Part shown: piece by piece, positions 36,672-45,736 of the stretch
Layout of the letters: each line of letters begins with the position of its first letter
How positions within the stretch are numbered: position 1 is the stretch's first letter
NCBI GenBank assembly: GCA_900470965.1
Contig: UCCS01000020.1
Location: forward strand, 26,912-90,911
Source: Hyphomicrobiales bacterium
GTDB taxonomy: Bacteria > Pseudomonadota > Alphaproteobacteria > Rhizobiales > Rhizobiaceae
Direction: 5' to 3'
DNA: 64,000 nt
Position numbers and translations under genes: made by a program
The notes under the pieces: generated by a model
The model's database searches: none
Seen by the model: only the letters and a program-made list of their open reading frames with translations
What the model was told of the DNA's origin: nothing

Positions 36672-37690
36672 TTGATCAGGCCGAGCGCTTTCAGTTGTTC
36701 GGCCACCTGTTCGGCGCCGTAGATGGTGCGGATCGTCGGGTTCATGGCCTGGCCGTCCATGACGACGATTGCCTTGTTTTTCACCGCCGGCATCTGGCTG
36801 ACGGCCGGATCGCTGTTCAGGAACTTGATCTTGGCCTCCGGCTTGTCGAGTTCCCAGCGGTTGCGGTCGAGATTGGCCACGACGATGACATCCGGATTGG
36901 CGGCTATGATGCTTTCCCACCCGAGTGTCGGCCATTCGGCTTCCGCGGTGACGGCATTCTTGCCGCCGAGGAGATCGGCGATGAAGCCGGATGCGGCGTT
37001 CTTGCCCCCGAGATAGGCGTCTGCGGAAGGAGACTGGCTGGAGAACCAAAAGACGTAGGAAAGCTGCTTGCCATCCTTGGACACGCTGGTACGCAATGCC
37101 GCTTCACGCTTCTTGAAGTCGGCGATCAGCGCCTGACCACGATCGGCGACGTCAAAAATCTGCGAAAGCTCGTCGATCTCCTTGTACAGCAGATCCATGT
37201 TCCAGAGCTGGTCGCGGCTGCCGTACTCGTTCTTGACCTTTTCGGTGCTGAGGCAGGTACTGGGCGAAATGTAGCTTGGTATGCCGACCTTGTCGAAGTC
37301 CTCGCGCTTGGCGACCTTGCTCGTCGGTCCGATCAGGCTTGGCAAGGCCGCTGCCACGAAATCCGGGTTCTGCGCCAGAATCGACTCGAAGGTCGGAAAC
37401 TCGACAGACAGAAGCTTAACCTTCTCATTGGCTTCGGCGAGCTGCGGCAGAACCTTGCTCGGCCAGAATGCGGTGCCGGCCATTTTGTCTTCCAGACCGA
37501 GAAGCAGCATGATCTCCGCGCTGTTCTGGCCAAGTCCGATGGCTCGCTCCGGAGCCCTGGCGATGGTGACCTTCGCGCCGCAATTGTCGAGCGTCAGCGG
37601 ATACGTGGTCGGCGCGGACAATGCCGGCGTCGCGATCAGGCCGAGTACCGTGAGCAGTCCGGGAACCGTAAGGGACTTGAAAACTTTCAT
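36668..37690 (-). CDS. periplasmic binding protein of a FecBCD/BtuF-type importer
   Basis: 340 residues with a signal peptide (LLTVLGLIATPALSA, cleavage near 26). The mature part starts PTTYPLTLDNCGAKVTI and contains ERAIGLGQNSAEIMLLLGLE, the start of the TroA-like fold. Ligand could be an iron chelate, haem or corrinoid; nothing in the sequence decides. First gene of the three-gene operon. Confidence 0.88.
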   Translation of the reverse strand: MKVFKSLTVPGLLTVLGLIATPALSAPTTYPLTLDNCGAKVTIARAPERAIGLGQNSAEIMLLLGLEDKMAGTAFWPSKVLPQLAEANEKVKLLSVEFPTFESILAQNPDFVAAALPSLIGPTSKVAKREDFDKVGIPSYISPSTCLSTEKVKNEYGSRDQLWNMDLLYKEIDELSQIFDVADRGQALIADFKKREAALRTSVSKDGKQLSYVFWFSSQSPSADAYLGGKNAASGFIADLLGGKNAVTAEAEWPTLGWESIIAANPDVIVVANLDRNRWELDKPEAKIKFLNSDPAVSQMPAVKNKAIVVMDGQAMNPTIRTIYGAEQVAEQLKALGLIK

Positions 37691-37911
37691 GAAAACTTCC
37701 TGTTCTTCGAGCCCCCAACATGGGGATTCTAAGGGCGCGGGCGGTATAACCCACTTGCCCGAAGAAAAACAAGAGTAATGCAGTCACCTTTGGCAATGGC
37801 AGATGCTGGCTCCCGTTCCCCAAGCGGCCGAGCTGCTTGAGAAAACGAGGAATGAGCTCGTTAGGAGCGGTCCCCGAATGTAGTACTGGAACTGCCGGCC
37901 GATCAGCGACT

Positions 37912-39006
37912 TCATCGCGTTGCAATGGAGGCGGGGGGCTTTGCGGACGACTTTCGGGGTATGAGGGTCGGCGCCGAAACGCGGATCCGGTCCTCTGCCG
38001 AAACAGCGCCACTTGTGAGCAGATCTAAAGCGTTGGACGCGATCTGCTCAAAGGGGACGCGCAGTGTCGTCAACGGGGTCGCAAGATGGCTGACGATAGG
38101 GATATCGTTATATCCGACGACCGAAACATCGTTGGGTACGGAAATCCCAAGGCGCGAAAGACCGGAAAGAGCGCCGATCGCGGTATTGTCGTTCACGGCA
38201 AAAATCGCCGTAGGACGATCTTCCAAGCGCATGAGCTGCTCGGCCGCATCTGCTCCCGTGTCGATTCCAAAGGTCGACGGAACAATGCAGTCCGGACGGA
38301 GCAATACCCCTGCCTCTTCCAGTGCCTGCCTGTAGCCTTCAACGCGTCCGAGCGCGCTGGAGGCGTATGAAGGACCGGCGATCACGCCGATACGACGGTG
38401 GCCAAGGTCCAGGAGGTGGCGCGTCGCCAGATAACCACCCAGCCGGTCGTCCCCAATCGAAGAAAGGCTCCGACCGTCGGTCCGCAGAGCCAGGACAAGC
38501 GGCACGCCCCGGGCCACCAGCTCGTCAGGGAAGTCATCGTCTTCGCGCGCGGTCGAGAGGATCAATCCGTCAACGCCACGCTTTAGAAGTGACTCGGCGG
38601 CAAGTCGATCGGCTTTGGGCTTGTCATCGGTCGTCGCGACAATGGCAAAGCGACCGCTTTTGCTGCACGCCTTCGCCAGGGCCTCGTAGAGCATCGCCAT
38701 GACCGTATCGGTTAGCCGGGGAACAATCACGCCGACCGTCATCGTGTTGCCGCGCCTCAGGCTCGCAGCCGAGACATCTCGGACATAACCCATGTCTTGC
38801 GCGATCTTGCGAACGCGGCGCGACGTTTCGTTGTCGGACCGGGGAAGCCGCTCGTCGAGGATGCGTGATACCGTGGATTTGGAAACGCCTGCGGCCGACG
38901 CAACATCCAAGATGGTCACGCGTGTCTGGCGGTTGCCTTCTTCGGCCTTTGAATCCATTTCACTTTTTCCCATCTGCAGCGCTCTCGCGATTGAGGCCCT
39001 AAGCAT
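37912..39006 (-). CDS. LacI-family transcriptional regulator
   Basis: 364 residues: helix-turn-helix VTILDVASAAGVSKSTVSRI at about 29-48, hinge helix VSAASLRRG, then a periplasmic-binding-like sensor domain (VGVIVPRLTDT, GLILSTAR, RRIGVIAG). Internal ATGs at 38973 and 38958 (MDSKAEEG) are plausible true starts. It is divergent from the DapA-family gene; a perfect LacI-type palindrome lies between at 39050-39063. It probably represses that operon until an inducer sugar acid binds. Confidence 0.9.
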   Translation of the reverse strand: MLRASIARALQMGKSEMDSKAEEGNRQTRVTILDVASAAGVSKSTVSRILDERLPRSDNETSRRVRKIAQDMGYVRDVSAASLRRGNTMTVGVIVPRLTDTVMAMLYEALAKACSKSGRFAIVATTDDKPKADRLAAESLLKRGVDGLILSTAREDDDFPDELVARGVPLVLALRTDGRSLSSIGDDRLGGYLATRHLLDLGHRRIGVIAGPSYASSALGRVEGYRQALEEAGVLLRPDCIVPSTFGIDTGADAAEQLMRLEDRPTAIFAVNDNTAIGALSGLSRLGISVPNDVSVVGYNDIPIVSHLATPLTTLRVPFEQIASNALDLLTSGAVSAEDRIRVSAPTLIPRKSSAKPPASIATR

Positions 39007-39021
39007 GCATTAAAAAAAATG

Positions 39022-39063
39022 TTGACTCCAGCAAAATCGGAAACGATAGTGGGAACGTTCCCA
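39022..39063 (+). promoter_or_regulatory. sigma-70 promoter with overlapping LacI-type operator
   Basis: TTGACT at 39022-39027 and GATAGT at 39045-39050 are separated by 17 bases, a good -35/-10 pair. Directly on the -10 edge lies the perfect 14-bp palindrome TGGGAACGTTCCCA (39050-39063). A repressor there would block transcription of the DapA-family gene. Confidence 0.78.
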
Positions 39064-39123
39064 TTAACGATCCCATCGCTGATCGCACAGGCGAACAGCG
39101 GCTATCTAGGAGGAGATACCCCG

Positions 39124-40071
39124 ATGCAAGCTATGGATTTGAGAGGCCTGAGCCCGGCACCCGTCACCGCATTCACCCGCGACGGAGAGGTCGATTACGC
39201 GGCCAATGCCCGTATCGCCAAGTGGCTTGCCGGCATGGACGGCGTGAAGAGCCTCGTCATTCTTGGCCATGCCGGCGAAGGTACGTTCCTGACTGAGGAA
39301 GAGCGCCTGAAGCTCATCCGCACCTATGTTGAAGCCGTCAATGGTCAACTTCCCATCATTGCAGGTATCACCGGTGAGGGCACCAGGGTTGCGGCGGAAG
39401 AAGCCAAGAAGTGCAAGGCCGCCGGTGCGACCGGCGCGCTCGTCTATCCGAACCACGGCTGGCTGCGTTTCGGCTTTCAAAAAGGCGCGCCGCAGGATCG
39501 CTACAAGGCGATTTGGCAGGAATCAGGCCTGCAGTGCATCCTGTTCCAGTATCCGGATGCCACAAAGGCTTCCTACGATATCGACACGCAGCTTGCGATT
39601 GCGACCCAGGACGGGGTCGTTGCCACAAAGAACGGCGTCCGCAACATGAAGCGCTGGTACGTCGAGATTCCGGAACTCAAGAAGGCCAACCCGAACCTGC
39701 AGATCCTGAGCTGCCATGACGAATGGCTGCTGCCGACCATGTTCGACGTTGACGGCCTGCTTGTTGGCTACGGCAATATTGCACCGGAGCTGCTGATCGA
39801 CCTGATCAAGGCAGGAAAGGCGCAAAACTATCCGCAAGCCCGCGAGATCTTCGAACGTCTCCTTCCGGTCACCCGTGCCGTCTATCACCGTGGCTCCCAT
39901 ATGGAAGGAACCGTGGCCCTGAAGCTCGGCCTCGTCCATCGTGGTGTGCTTGACCATGCCACCATCCGCGAGCCGCTGAAGAATCTGGGCGAAAAGGCAG
40001 AGGCCGAAATCTTCGCCGCCTTCGAGGCCGCGGGCATCGGTCGGGTCGAGCAGTTGATCGCAGCGGAATGA
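39124..40071 (+). CDS. DapA-family lyase (dihydrodipicolinate synthase-like)
   Basis: (beta/alpha)8 class I aldolase-type lyase of 315 residues. GHAGEGTFLTEEER is the family phosphate/keto-acid motif region; the Schiff-base lysine is in VVATKNGV. AGGAGGAG precedes the ATG at 39124; the in-frame extension to 39019 covers promoter and operator. With LacI control and an MFS transporter next door, catabolism of a sugar acid or related keto acid is more likely than lysine synthesis. The substrate is not determined. Confidence 0.85.
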   Translation: MQAMDLRGLSPAPVTAFTRDGEVDYAANARIAKWLAGMDGVKSLVILGHAGEGTFLTEEERLKLIRTYVEAVNGQLPIIAGITGEGTRVAAEEAKKCKAAGATGALVYPNHGWLRFGFQKGAPQDRYKAIWQESGLQCILFQYPDATKASYDIDTQLAIATQDGVVATKNGVRNMKRWYVEIPELKKANPNLQILSCHDEWLLPTMFDVDGLLVGYGNIAPELLIDLIKAGKAQNYPQAREIFERLLPVTRAVYHRGSHMEGTVALKLGLVHRGVLDHATIREPLKNLGEKAEAEIFAAFEAAGIGRVEQLIAAE

Positions 40072-40077
40072 TTGAGA

Positions 40078-40110
40078 ACGCCCCCGTCGTTCGAACGGGG
40101 GCGTCTTCTT
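40078..40110 (+). terminator. stem-loop after the DapA-family gene
   Basis: ACGCCCCCGT (40078-40087) pairs perfectly with ACGGGGGCGT (40095-40104) around a 7-base loop, followed by CTTCTT. It starts six bases after the stop codon. It probably ends or attenuates transcription before the MFS gene. Confidence 0.75.
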
Positions 40111-40299
40111 CGGGGAGGAAAATTGCGGTCGCATCGGGAGTGACGCGCCGCCGCAGTCGCACGGTCTGTTACGCCGTGCATACTTCGCCGACGAGAGAGC
40201 TTCCGGATCCGCAGCCGCACCCAAAGGATCCTGAAGTGAGCCATCCAACGTGTAGGTTCGAAGCCAGGCCGGGAGAGGGCCGGGCATAGGGAGGAAAAC

Positions 40300-41682
40300 A
40301 TGAATATGGAACAGCGCATAACCGCGCCGTCACCGGTTGTCGATCCACAAGCAGAAATCAGCGCCCGCCTTGAACGGTTGCCAGTGACCCGGGAGGTGTT
40401 CTGGGCCCGAAACATCGTCGGCGCCGCGACATTCTTTGACGGTTACACCGTGATCGCCATCGCCTATGCGATGCCGGTTCTTGTCCGCGAATGGGGTTTG
40501 ACGCCAGGACAGACGGGAATGATCCTGTCGATGGGTTACCTCGGACAATTGATCGGCGCGGTCTGCTTTGGCTGGCTCGCTGAGCGGATCGGCCGCCTGA
40601 AAGTGCTGCTATTTACGATCCTGCTATTCGTCAGCATGGACATCGCATGCCTCTTTGCAGCCGGCGCCGGCATGATGATGGCATTCCGCTTCGTCCAAGG
40701 CATCGGAACCGGCGGCGAAGTTCCGGTCGCCAGTGCCTATATCAACGAACTGATCGGCTCGAAGGGGCGCGGCCGCTTCTTCTTGCTGTATGAGGTCATG
40801 TTCCTTCTCGGCCTCGTCGGCGCGGGCCTGATCGGCTACTTCATGGTCCCAGTCTACGGCTGGAAGGCGATGTTTGTCGTCGGCCTGATCCCTGCAATCC
40901 TCATGATCCCCCTGCGCTGGTTCCTCCATGAATCACCTCGCTGGCTGGTCGCCAACGGCCGCTATGAGGAAGCCGATCGTATTGTCACCAAGTTGGAGAA
41001 CAGCGCCCGTGCCGGCGGCAAGGAACTGCCGGAGCCGAAAGTCGTGGCCGCTCCTGCCCGCCGCAGATCCGACTGGCGCGAACTTTTCCAGGGCATTTAC
41101 CTGAAGCGCACGCTGTCGATCTGGGCCATGTGGTTCTGCGCCTATATGGTCGCCAATGGCACGATCACCTGGCTTCCGACCCTCTATCGCCAGACGTTCA
41201 ACCTGCCGCTTGAAACCAGTATTTTTTACGGGTTTGTCACCTCGGTCGGTGGCGTAATTGCGGCCGTTATCTGCGCACTGCTCATCGACAAAGTCGGCCG
41301 CAAGCGCTGGTATACAGGCGCCCTTTTGATCGCACCGATCCCGCTCGTCATCCTCGCCTGGCTGGGTGCGACGTCGGCGACACAGGTTCTCATCCTCGCC
41401 GGCCTCGCCTACGCCAACGTCCAGACCGTAACGTTCTCGCTCTACCTCTATTCGGCGGAGATCTATCCGACCCGTCTTCGTGCCATTGGCACGGGCACAG
41501 GCAGCGCCTGGCTGCGTCTCGGGTCCTCTGCCGGTCCTATCGCGGTAGGATGGGTGATGTCATCGATGGGCATCCAGTATGTATTCGGCGCCTTCGCAGC
41601 AATCCTGCTGGTCGGCGCCCTGGTAACGGCCCTCTTCGCGGTCGAAACCAAGGGGCGCGTCCTGGAGGAATTGTCGCCGTAA
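40300..41682 (+). CDS. MFS transporter, sugar-acid/aromatic-acid symporter type
   Basis: 460 residues with 12 membrane segments in two halves. The loop motif GWLAERIGRLK between helices 2 and 3, RFVQGIGTGGEVPVASAY in helix 4, and LLIDKVGRKR in the second half are typical of the AAHS and related families. GGGAGGAAAAC precedes the ATG. It likely imports the substrate of the DapA-family enzyme. Confidence 0.88.
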   Translation: MNMEQRITAPSPVVDPQAEISARLERLPVTREVFWARNIVGAATFFDGYTVIAIAYAMPVLVREWGLTPGQTGMILSMGYLGQLIGAVCFGWLAERIGRLKVLLFTILLFVSMDIACLFAAGAGMMMAFRFVQGIGTGGEVPVASAYINELIGSKGRGRFFLLYEVMFLLGLVGAGLIGYFMVPVYGWKAMFVVGLIPAILMIPLRWFLHESPRWLVANGRYEEADRIVTKLENSARAGGKELPEPKVVAAPARRRSDWRELFQGIYLKRTLSIWAMWFCAYMVANGTITWLPTLYRQTFNLPLETSIFYGFVTSVGGVIAAVICALLIDKVGRKRWYTGALLIAPIPLVILAWLGATSATQVLILAGLAYANVQTVTFSLYLYSAEIYPTRLRAIGTGTGSAWLRLGSSAGPIAVGWVMSSMGIQYVFGAFAAILLVGALVTALFAVETKGRVLEELSP

Positions 41683-41950
41683 TATCTACCTTCCGCATTC
41701 GAAGGACCCGAGAAGGCTTGGTGGGTAACCGCCAGGCCTTATCGCATATGTGGACCTGCAGAATCTCCGGCATATGTTTGGTGGTTTCGGTTGATTGATC
41801 CGGGGTTCGATCCCGCTCAAGGCGACGGCCGAGCTCGTCAAAGGCACGACGCGACTTCTCTTCGGTGCAGTTCTTTGCCCGTTTCGGGTCGTACAGCATC
41901 GAGCGAATTCGGATGATGCCGCGATTGCCGCTTCGCGATAGCCGTGTCCT

Positions 41951-42934
41951 TCAAGGTGTCAGGACAGCCGCTCCGCTCAGGCGGCCGGCACGCAGATCGT
42001 CGAGCGCCGCATTTGCATCTGCAAGCCGATAGGTTTTCGTGTGCGTGCGCACACCTGCCTGGCGGGCGACGGGGAAGAATTCCTCGGCGTCTTTCCGCGT
42101 CAGATTGGCGACCGAAACCACGCTTCGCTCGCCCCAGATCAGCGCATAGGGCATTGCGGGCAGATCACTCATGTGGATACCGCCGCAGACGACCCGGCCT
42201 CCCTTTCGCACCACCTTCAACGCCGCCGGCACGAGTTCGCCAACCGGCGCAAAGATGATCGCCGCATCGAGCGCGACGGGCGGGCGCTCGTCCGAGCCTC
42301 CCGCCCAGACGGCGCCGAGACCGAGTGCGAAGCGTTGTGCCGCCACATCGCCGGAGCGCGAGAACGCATAGACATCGCGACCCTGCCAGCGACAGATCTG
42401 CGCGATGATATGCGCGGCCGCGCCGAACCCGTAGAGCCCGATCCTCTTGCCGTCGCCGGCCTTCTTCAGCGAACGCCAGCCGATCAGGCCGGCACAGAGG
42501 AGCGGGGCAAGGGCGACGGGATCGGCCTGGCTGTCGAGCATAAAGGCATAATCGGCATCCGCAACGACATGGGTGGCAAAGCCTCCGTCGCGGGTATAGC
42601 CGGTAAATTGCGGTTCATCGCAAAGATTTTCCTCTCCGCTCCTGCAAAACGAGCAGCAGCCGCATGTATGACCGAGCCAGGGCACGCCGACCCTTTGCCC
42701 CATGCGCGACGGCGCTATTCCTTCCCCGACAGCCTCGACGATGCCGACGATCTCATGGCCGGGAACGAGCGGCAGCTTCGGGTTCGGAAGATCGCCGTCG
42801 CAGACATGAAGATCCGTCCTGCACACCGCGCAGGCTTCGACCCTCAGCATCAACTGTCCTTTTGCGGGCACGGGATCCGGCCGGTCGACCGGACGCAGGG
42901 GCATCCCGATTGCCTCCAGGATCATAGCTTTCAT
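41951..42934 (-). CDS. zinc-dependent alcohol dehydrogenase
   Basis: MDR-family enzyme of 327 residues. Catalytic zinc ligands Cys38 and His60-Glu61 (PGHEIVG); structural zinc cysteines 91, 94, 97 and 105; cofactor-binding GLYGFGAAAHI. The ATG at 42934 has GAGGAA upstream, and upstream extension of the frame lacks family likeness. The cofactor loop resembles the AdhA class of single-gene alcohol/aldehyde reductases. Substrate unknown. Confidence 0.9.
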   Translation of the reverse strand: MKAMILEAIGMPLRPVDRPDPVPAKGQLMLRVEACAVCRTDLHVCDGDLPNPKLPLVPGHEIVGIVEAVGEGIAPSRMGQRVGVPWLGHTCGCCSFCRSGEENLCDEPQFTGYTRDGGFATHVVADADYAFMLDSQADPVALAPLLCAGLIGWRSLKKAGDGKRIGLYGFGAAAHIIAQICRWQGRDVYAFSRSGDVAAQRFALGLGAVWAGGSDERPPVALDAAIIFAPVGELVPAALKVVRKGGRVVCGGIHMSDLPAMPYALIWGERSVVSVANLTRKDAEEFFPVARQAGVRTHTKTYRLADANAALDDLRAGRLSGAAVLTP

Positions 42935-43074
42935 GAACTGTTCCTCATCTTCATGATGCCATGATCCTGAAATCGCGGCAAACCGGCATTGATGGTTGTC
43001 AAAGACGACCCGTGCCCGTGCTTCTTCGCCCCTATGGAAATTTCCCTTCACGGGAGATGTTGATCCGGCGCAAT

Positions 43075-43400
43075 GAGCCGAGCCGCGTGTCCTGATTGGC
43101 ATCCTGGTCGGCATTGAGCGTGGCTGGCAGGAGCGAGAGGCGCCACTCGGCGAAAGGGTCGCCGGCATTCGCAACCTAGGCCTCTCAAGTTTCCTGGCGG
43201 CCTATGCGGCTTGCCTCAGCCCGCAAAAGGACCGATCCTGCCGACGACGGTCTTGTGTTCTTTTGCATCACAATTCTCGTTTTCAGCTCCATGCAAGCGG
43301 CGCCCGACGAATTACAGCGCGACCGCTGCCATTGCCGCGATATCGGTTTCGTGCTTGGTTTCAGCGCCGTGGTTGCCGACTGTGCAAAGCCTGACCTTGA
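43075..43400 (+). pseudogene. MgtC/DUF4010-like membrane protein remnant
   Basis: The plus strand reads LIGILVGIERGWQEREAPLG then ERVAGIRNLGLSSFLAAYAA, the start of MgtC/SapB-type proteins, in one frame from 43092. After 43205 family-like residues appear in shifting frames. No start or full frame remains. Confidence 0.65.
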
Positions 43401-43427
43401 TCGTCGTCCAAGTCCGGAACGATGCTA

Positions 43428-43757
43428 TCAGCGCGCGCTATCGTCGAGCTCTTCGAGCGCGTCCAGCAGGCGTTTCTGGATCTCGGTCTCCTGCCGGTTG
43501 ATGGCGACGACAAGCCTGCGCATCGCACCGCGCATGCCGTGGAGCTGGTCGACGAGCTCCATGACGACGTCGACGCCGGCCTCGTTGACGCCCATTTGGC
43601 GTGTGAGGTCGAGGATCAGGCGGGCGCGGGCAAGATCGGCATCCCGGAATCGGCGCCGGCCCTTGGAAATATCGGGGGCCAGCCAGCCTTGCTCGACCCA
43701 CAGATCGAGCTCGCTCACGTCGATTTTGAGGTAGAGACGGAATTCGCGATCGTCCAT
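43428..43757 (-). CDS. cbpM: chaperone modulator CbpM
   Basis: 109 residues, MerR-like fold: WVEQGWLAPDISKGRRRFRDADLARARLI, shown here only as the typical span around residues 21-49, then a coiled-coil tail. It binds the J domain of CbpA and limits its activity. It follows cbpA by two bases in the same orientation, as in Escherichia coli. Confidence 0.87.
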   Translation of the reverse strand: MDDREFRLYLKIDVSELDLWVEQGWLAPDISKGRRRFRDADLARARLILDLTRQMGVNEAGVDVVMELVDQLHGMRGAMRRLVVAINRQETEIQKRLLDALEELDDSAR

Positions 43758-43759
43758 GG

Positions 43760-44686
43760 TCAGGCCTCCATGTTCTTTCTCGGATCCTGTGTGCTGGCTG
43801 CCGCCCAGCCCTTGGCGAAGGCGGTCAGCTGTTCGTCGGGCTGTTCGGGAAGCATGATCTTCAGCGTCACATAGACGTCACCGGCGTCGCCGCCGCGCTT
43901 GGCAACACCCTTGCCCTTGAGGCGCAGCACCTTTCCGCTGCTGGAATTTGCCGGCAGCGTTAGGTTGACCGGCCCCGAAGGCGTCGGCACGCGCACCTTT
44001 CCGCCGAGTACCGCTTCTCCCAACGTGACGGGCAGATCGAGGCGGATGTCGTCGCCGTCGCGGGTGAAGAAACGGTGCGGGCGCACATGGACGTCGATCA
44101 GCGCATCGCCGGCCGGCCCGCCGCCGAAGCCGGGTTCTCCCTTGCCGCGCAGGCGCAGCGTCTGGCCGTCGCGCGTGCCGGGCGGGATCTTGACGTCGAG
44201 TGCCGGCCCGTCCGACAGCCTCACCTGGCTCTGCGCGCCGTTCACGGCATCGAGGAAATCCACCTCCATCGAGAAGCGCCGGTCCTGGCCCTTTGCGCGG
44301 AACTGGCCGCCGCTGCTGCTGCCGCCAGCGCGGCGCGAGAAGAAGCTTGCGAACAGATCGTCGGCGTCTCCAAAATCGGCAAAGCCGGCGCCGTTGTGAT
44401 AGGCGCTGCCAGGGTCGCTCGAGGAGGCATAGTCTCGATAGTAGCTGCGGGGCGCCTGTTCGGCTCCCGTGACGTCGATCTCGCCACGATCGAAGCGACC
44501 GCGCTTCTCTTCGTCGCTCAGGATTTCATAGGCAGCAGAAATTTCCTTGAACTTCGCCTCGGCCTTCTTGTCGCCGGGGTTCAGGTCGGGGTGGAGCTTC
44601 TTGGCAAGCTTGCGGAATGCCCCCTGAATTTCCTTCTGGGTGGCATCCCGTTTCACGCCCAGAAGCTCGTATGGATCTTGGCTCAT
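43760..44686 (-). CDS. cbpA: DnaJ-class co-chaperone CbpA
   Basis: 308 residues: J domain with His32-Pro33-Asp34 in KKLHPDLNPG, a glycine/serine-rich linker (near 110-125, AGGSSSGGQ), then two substrate-binding beta domains with PPGTRDGQTLRLRGKG. There is no zinc-finger domain, so it is CbpA type rather than DnaJ. Stimulates DnaK; regulated by CbpM, encoded downstream. Confidence 0.92.
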   Translation of the reverse strand: MSQDPYELLGVKRDATQKEIQGAFRKLAKKLHPDLNPGDKKAEAKFKEISAAYEILSDEEKRGRFDRGEIDVTGAEQAPRSYYRDYASSSDPGSAYHNGAGFADFGDADDLFASFFSRRAGGSSSGGQFRAKGQDRRFSMEVDFLDAVNGAQSQVRLSDGPALDVKIPPGTRDGQTLRLRGKGEPGFGGGPAGDALIDVHVRPHRFFTRDGDDIRLDLPVTLGEAVLGGKVRVPTPSGPVNLTLPANSSSGKVLRLKGKGVAKRGGDAGDVYVTLKIMLPEQPDEQLTAFAKGWAAASTQDPRKNMEA

Positions 44687-44916
44687 ACATGTCTCCGTGT
44701 AAGGGCAGCGAATACTGCGGACTGGAATCCGCCTTGATATAGGTTGCCGGTCCGATGTCGGGGAGGGGAGGAGGGCAGCGTCCTGTCATTCGGCCTGAAT
44801 TGGCGTGATGTTGTGCGAAGGCTGGCCATCCTGCCGGTCCCTTCGCGTCATGTGCAAGGAGAAGGTCGAGGCGAAGGCGGAAAACACGACGCGCCGTTGC
44901 CGAGATCACAATGCTA

Positions 44917-45378
44917 TCAGCGCGCCACCGCCGCCGCCGCGCGGCTCAGCTTATGCCCCGGACTTTGCTTGCGATCGACGAGGACCGAGCATTTGGCGTG
45001 ACGCACCACGCGGTCGACCACGGCCCCGAAAATATAGTCGGTAATATCTGCGACATGGGTTGAAAGGATGATAAGGTCCGCCTCTTTCTCCCGCGCGGCG
45101 GCCAAAAGCACCCTTGCCGCGCCACCGGTATGGACCTCGACCAGGGCAGGGATCTTCATCTGTCGGCAGAGCAAGGTCAGCTTCTCCTCGGCATCCTTTA
45201 TGACGGCGGTCTCGAAGTCTTCCGGCAGGCTCGCCGTCATGTAGTGCGGCATGGTTTCGACGGCGTGGATGACGAAGATCGAGCCATCCTCGTCGACGAG
45301 GCCGGCTGCCTTGTTCAGGATGCGTTCGGCTGTTTCGCGAGGGCCATTGCCTATTGCGCAGACTATCGTTCGGTACAT
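44917..45378 (-). CDS. universal stress protein family (UspA)
   Basis: 153 residues starting MYRTIVCAIGNGPRETAERI. The family ATP-binding region appears as ADLIILSTHVADITDYIFG, where the usual G-x2-G-x9-G is only partly kept, so nucleotide binding is doubtful. ATG 45378 chosen; the frame extends to 45441 without likeness. Single gene near cbpA, consistent with a stress context. Confidence 0.82.
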   Translation of the reverse strand: MYRTIVCAIGNGPRETAERILNKAAGLVDEDGSIFVIHAVETMPHYMTASLPEDFETAVIKDAEEKLTLLCRQMKIPALVEVHTGGAARVLLAAAREKEADLIILSTHVADITDYIFGAVVDRVVRHAKCSVLVDRKQSPGHKLSRAAAAVAR

Positions 45379-45428
45379 ATCGGATCTACCCTCATCCGCC
45401 AGATGATTGTGCGATTTTAGCCTCCTGC

Positions 45429-45701
45429 ATGGATCATACATTGACCGACATCAAGAAACGGTCCTGCATCAGATTTGATACGGAACAGGGGCGGCTGGGC
45501 CAGATCGCTCACGTCACCGTCACGCAGCAGACGAATGTCGCCATCGCCATCAGGCTTTCGCCTGAGGAGGTGCGGTGGCTTGAGAGGCGGCTGGTCTGGG
45601 CACGAACCGTAACAATGACTGCTCTCGTCAAGGAGCTCCTGGAAGGGAGAACTTCTGGCCGTTCGGATGTGAGCGAGCTTGACAAGTGCGCTCGTCGATG
45701 A
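45429..45701 (+). CDS. small hypothetical protein, possible ribbon-helix-helix
   Basis: 90 residues from the ATG at 45429. Residues about 38-70 (TNVAIAIRLSPEEVRWLERR then TMTALVKELLEG) have the strand-helix-helix spacing of ribbon-helix-helix DNA-binding proteins. Starts divergent from the stress protein. A second frame follows 36 bases on. Moderate evidence only. Confidence 0.45.
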   Translation: MDHTLTDIKKRSCIRFDTEQGRLGQIAHVTVTQQTNVAIAIRLSPEEVRWLERRLVWARTVTMTALVKELLEGRTSGRSDVSELDKCARR

Positions 45702-45736
45702 GAACAAAGAGCGAACCAACGGGAAGGTCACCATTC

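Noticed and set aside
36672..37049. N-terminal extension of the FecCD permease frame
   Set aside because: It is the out-of-frame shadow of the binding-protein gene; its residues are Arg/Gln-rich without family likeness, and GTG 36671 with a GTGA overlap is the natural start.
37780..37830. B12-box-like sequence (GAGCCAGCATCTGCC on the minus strand) before the FecBCD-type operon
   Set aside because: The other conserved parts of a cobalamin riboswitch are not visible and the spacing to the GGGAAC stretch is too short. A covariance-model search would decide.
41537..41899. Reverse frame of 120 codons after the MFS gene
   Set aside because: Half of it lies antisense to the MFS gene and the rest has no likeness or ribosome site.
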